Assembly (NCBI RefSeq): GCF_014529535.1
Contig: NW_023503555.1
Location: forward strand, 5,642,001-5,706,000
DNA from: Bradysia coprophila
Lineage: Eukaryota; Arthropoda; Insecta; Diptera; Sciaridae
Length of the DNA: 64,000 nt
Direction: 5' to 3'
The notes under the pieces were generated by a model. That model saw only the letters and a list, made by a program, of their open reading frames with translations. It was not told the DNA's origin and made no database searches. Shown in pieces: positions 62,760 through 64,000 of this stretch. The stretch's first letter is position 1. Each line of letters starts with the position of its first letter. Made by a program: the position numbers and the translations under genes.

Positions 62760-64000
62760 CTATCAATTATCAAATACCAATAATCGAATATCAATGATAT
62801 TGTTCATTTATTACATTGCATTTCTATTTTTTGGGGTAACTTCCGAAGCGTTGATCACACATAGCTTATCGTCGAACTTAGCCTTCCAAATGTCAGATGT
62901 ATAATTTTAGGAACCAAAATTTTTCACTATTTTCTGCCAGTCAAGGGAATAAGACATTAAATTATCAATTGTCAACAGAGTAAAATCCTGTTTTTCTGGA
63001 ATAGTTTCCAGATACTTAGGCCCACATGACCTATCTTCCAACTATCTTTGTGTGGTTACAAACATTTCAGTGAAGGGAATTATCTATTACCAATAATTAT
63101 CAATTATCAATTATAAGCAGCGTAAAATGAATTTTTCTGGAATAGCTTTCAGATCCTTAGGCCCGACATGGCCCATCTTTGAATTCCATTCCTCGTCGAT
63201 TAAAACAAATTTTATTAAAATCGGTTAAGAATGACTCAAGCCATCTCAAGTCGTGACAAATAGATTACAAACAATTACGTTTCTCATAACATTTCATAAA
63301 ATGTCACAACACATTAAATTATCAATATTAATTTTCAATTAACATGTATTATCAATTATCAACAGAGTAAAATCCTGTTTTTCTGGAATAGTTTCCAGAA
63401 CCTTATCCCGACATGGCCCATCTTTGAAATTAACCTCAGGAATCCCATTCCTTGTCGATTAAAAAAAAAATCATAAAAATCGGTTATGAATTAATCAAGT
63501 TATCGTGATTACAAAAAAAAATAGGCTACAAACAACTACGTTTTCCTTCACATTTCATACATTGTTAGGTTACAAACATTTTCTGGCGTAAGACCCTTGA
63601 CTTTCAGCCAAGGGAACAATATTATTATTACCAATTATCAGTTATTACAGTTACATTTTATATAATAATATCACCACAACACATTAAATTATCAAAATAT
63701 CAATTATCAGCACTGTATTATCAATTACAATTATCAACAATTAAAATTATCAATAAAATCATGTTTTTCTGGCATAGTTTCCAGAACTTTATCCCGACAT
63801 GGCATATCTTCGAACTTAACCTCAGGAATTTCATTCCTCGTCGATTAAAAAAAAAATCATCAAAATCGGTTAAGAATTACTCAAGTTATCATCGTGACAA
63901 AAAAAAAATATTTCAAACATTTAAAGTTTTGATAATTTTTCATACACTGTATGGTTACTAACATTTTAGGGTATTTTCTGGCATAAGACCCTTGACTTTC
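62760..64000. repeat. AT-rich tandem array with long degenerate units, runs off the right edge
   Basis: TTTTTCTGGAATAGTTTCCAGA-like blocks start at about 62983, 63123, 63368 and 63755. Each is followed by CCCGACATGGCCCATCTT, TTCCTCGTCGATTAAAA and AAAATCGGTTAAGAATTA-type segments, separated by variable (TATCAAT)n spacer. Unit length varies from about 140 to 390 bp because of spacer loss. No coding potential. Confidence 0.8.

Overview
This window is nuclear DNA from an insect, most likely a dipteran. The genes have short introns (about 50 to 90 nt) with GT..AG ends, AATAAA polyadenylation signals, and clear insect families: gustatory receptors, an ecdysteroid-kinase-like (EcKL) protein, an ML/NPC2-like lipid-binding protein and a Jockey-type retrotransposon. 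The DNA is visibly AT-rich and crowded with short inverted-repeat transposons. A fungus-gnat-like (sciaroid) fly would fit, but that is inference.

Layout. 1-663 (-): 5' part of mitochondrial ribosomal protein L13. 840-4900: intergenic, with a 992-bp foldback element and other inverted repeats. 4964-7249 (+): complete eight-exon leukotriene A4 hydrolase-type M1 aminopeptidase (609 aa). 7701-8984 (-): single-exon EcKL kinase, tail to tail with the hydrolase. 9000-12600: intergenic repeats. 12818-15834 (+): Mediator subunit MED18 (five exons). Its 2.1-kb first intron contains an antisense, apparently broken gene with three 90-bp coding repeats. 15900-17650: inverted-repeat elements. 17669-22323 (-): full-length Jockey-like non-LTR retrotransposon with two intact ORFs, a poly(A) tail and a 12-bp target-site duplication. 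22500-24000: inverted-repeat elements. 25282-26275 (-): four-exon secreted ML-domain protein. 27100-30500: foldback elements. 31084-32096 (-): acidic protein of unknown function. 34795-35979 (+): intronless secreted GH16 glucanase with a C-terminal ricin-type lectin domain, bacterial in architecture. 37516-38939 (+): intact gustatory receptor gene. 41091-42693 (+): tandem paralogue with two frameshifts, followed by a third relic near 43600. 45311-45410 (+): signal-peptide first exon of a gene whose remaining exons I cannot find in the following 18.6 kb. 45411-64000: intron-like or intergenic DNA with many MITEs, a tRNA-like sequence, a minisatellite and two satellite-like arrays at the right edge.

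The host genes are unrelated housekeeping or lineage-specific loci and show no operon-like linkage. The unifying feature is the MITE load: one family marked by the motif ATGAAGTAAWAGATTT recurs more than ten times and has helped shape the intergenic DNA. The most interesting individual loci are the probable horizontally acquired GH16-ricin gene, the antisense repeat gene inside MED18, the structurally intact Jockey element and the decaying gustatory receptor cluster. Splice models were built by hand from GT/AG sites, reading-frame phase and recalled family sequences; no alignment was run.
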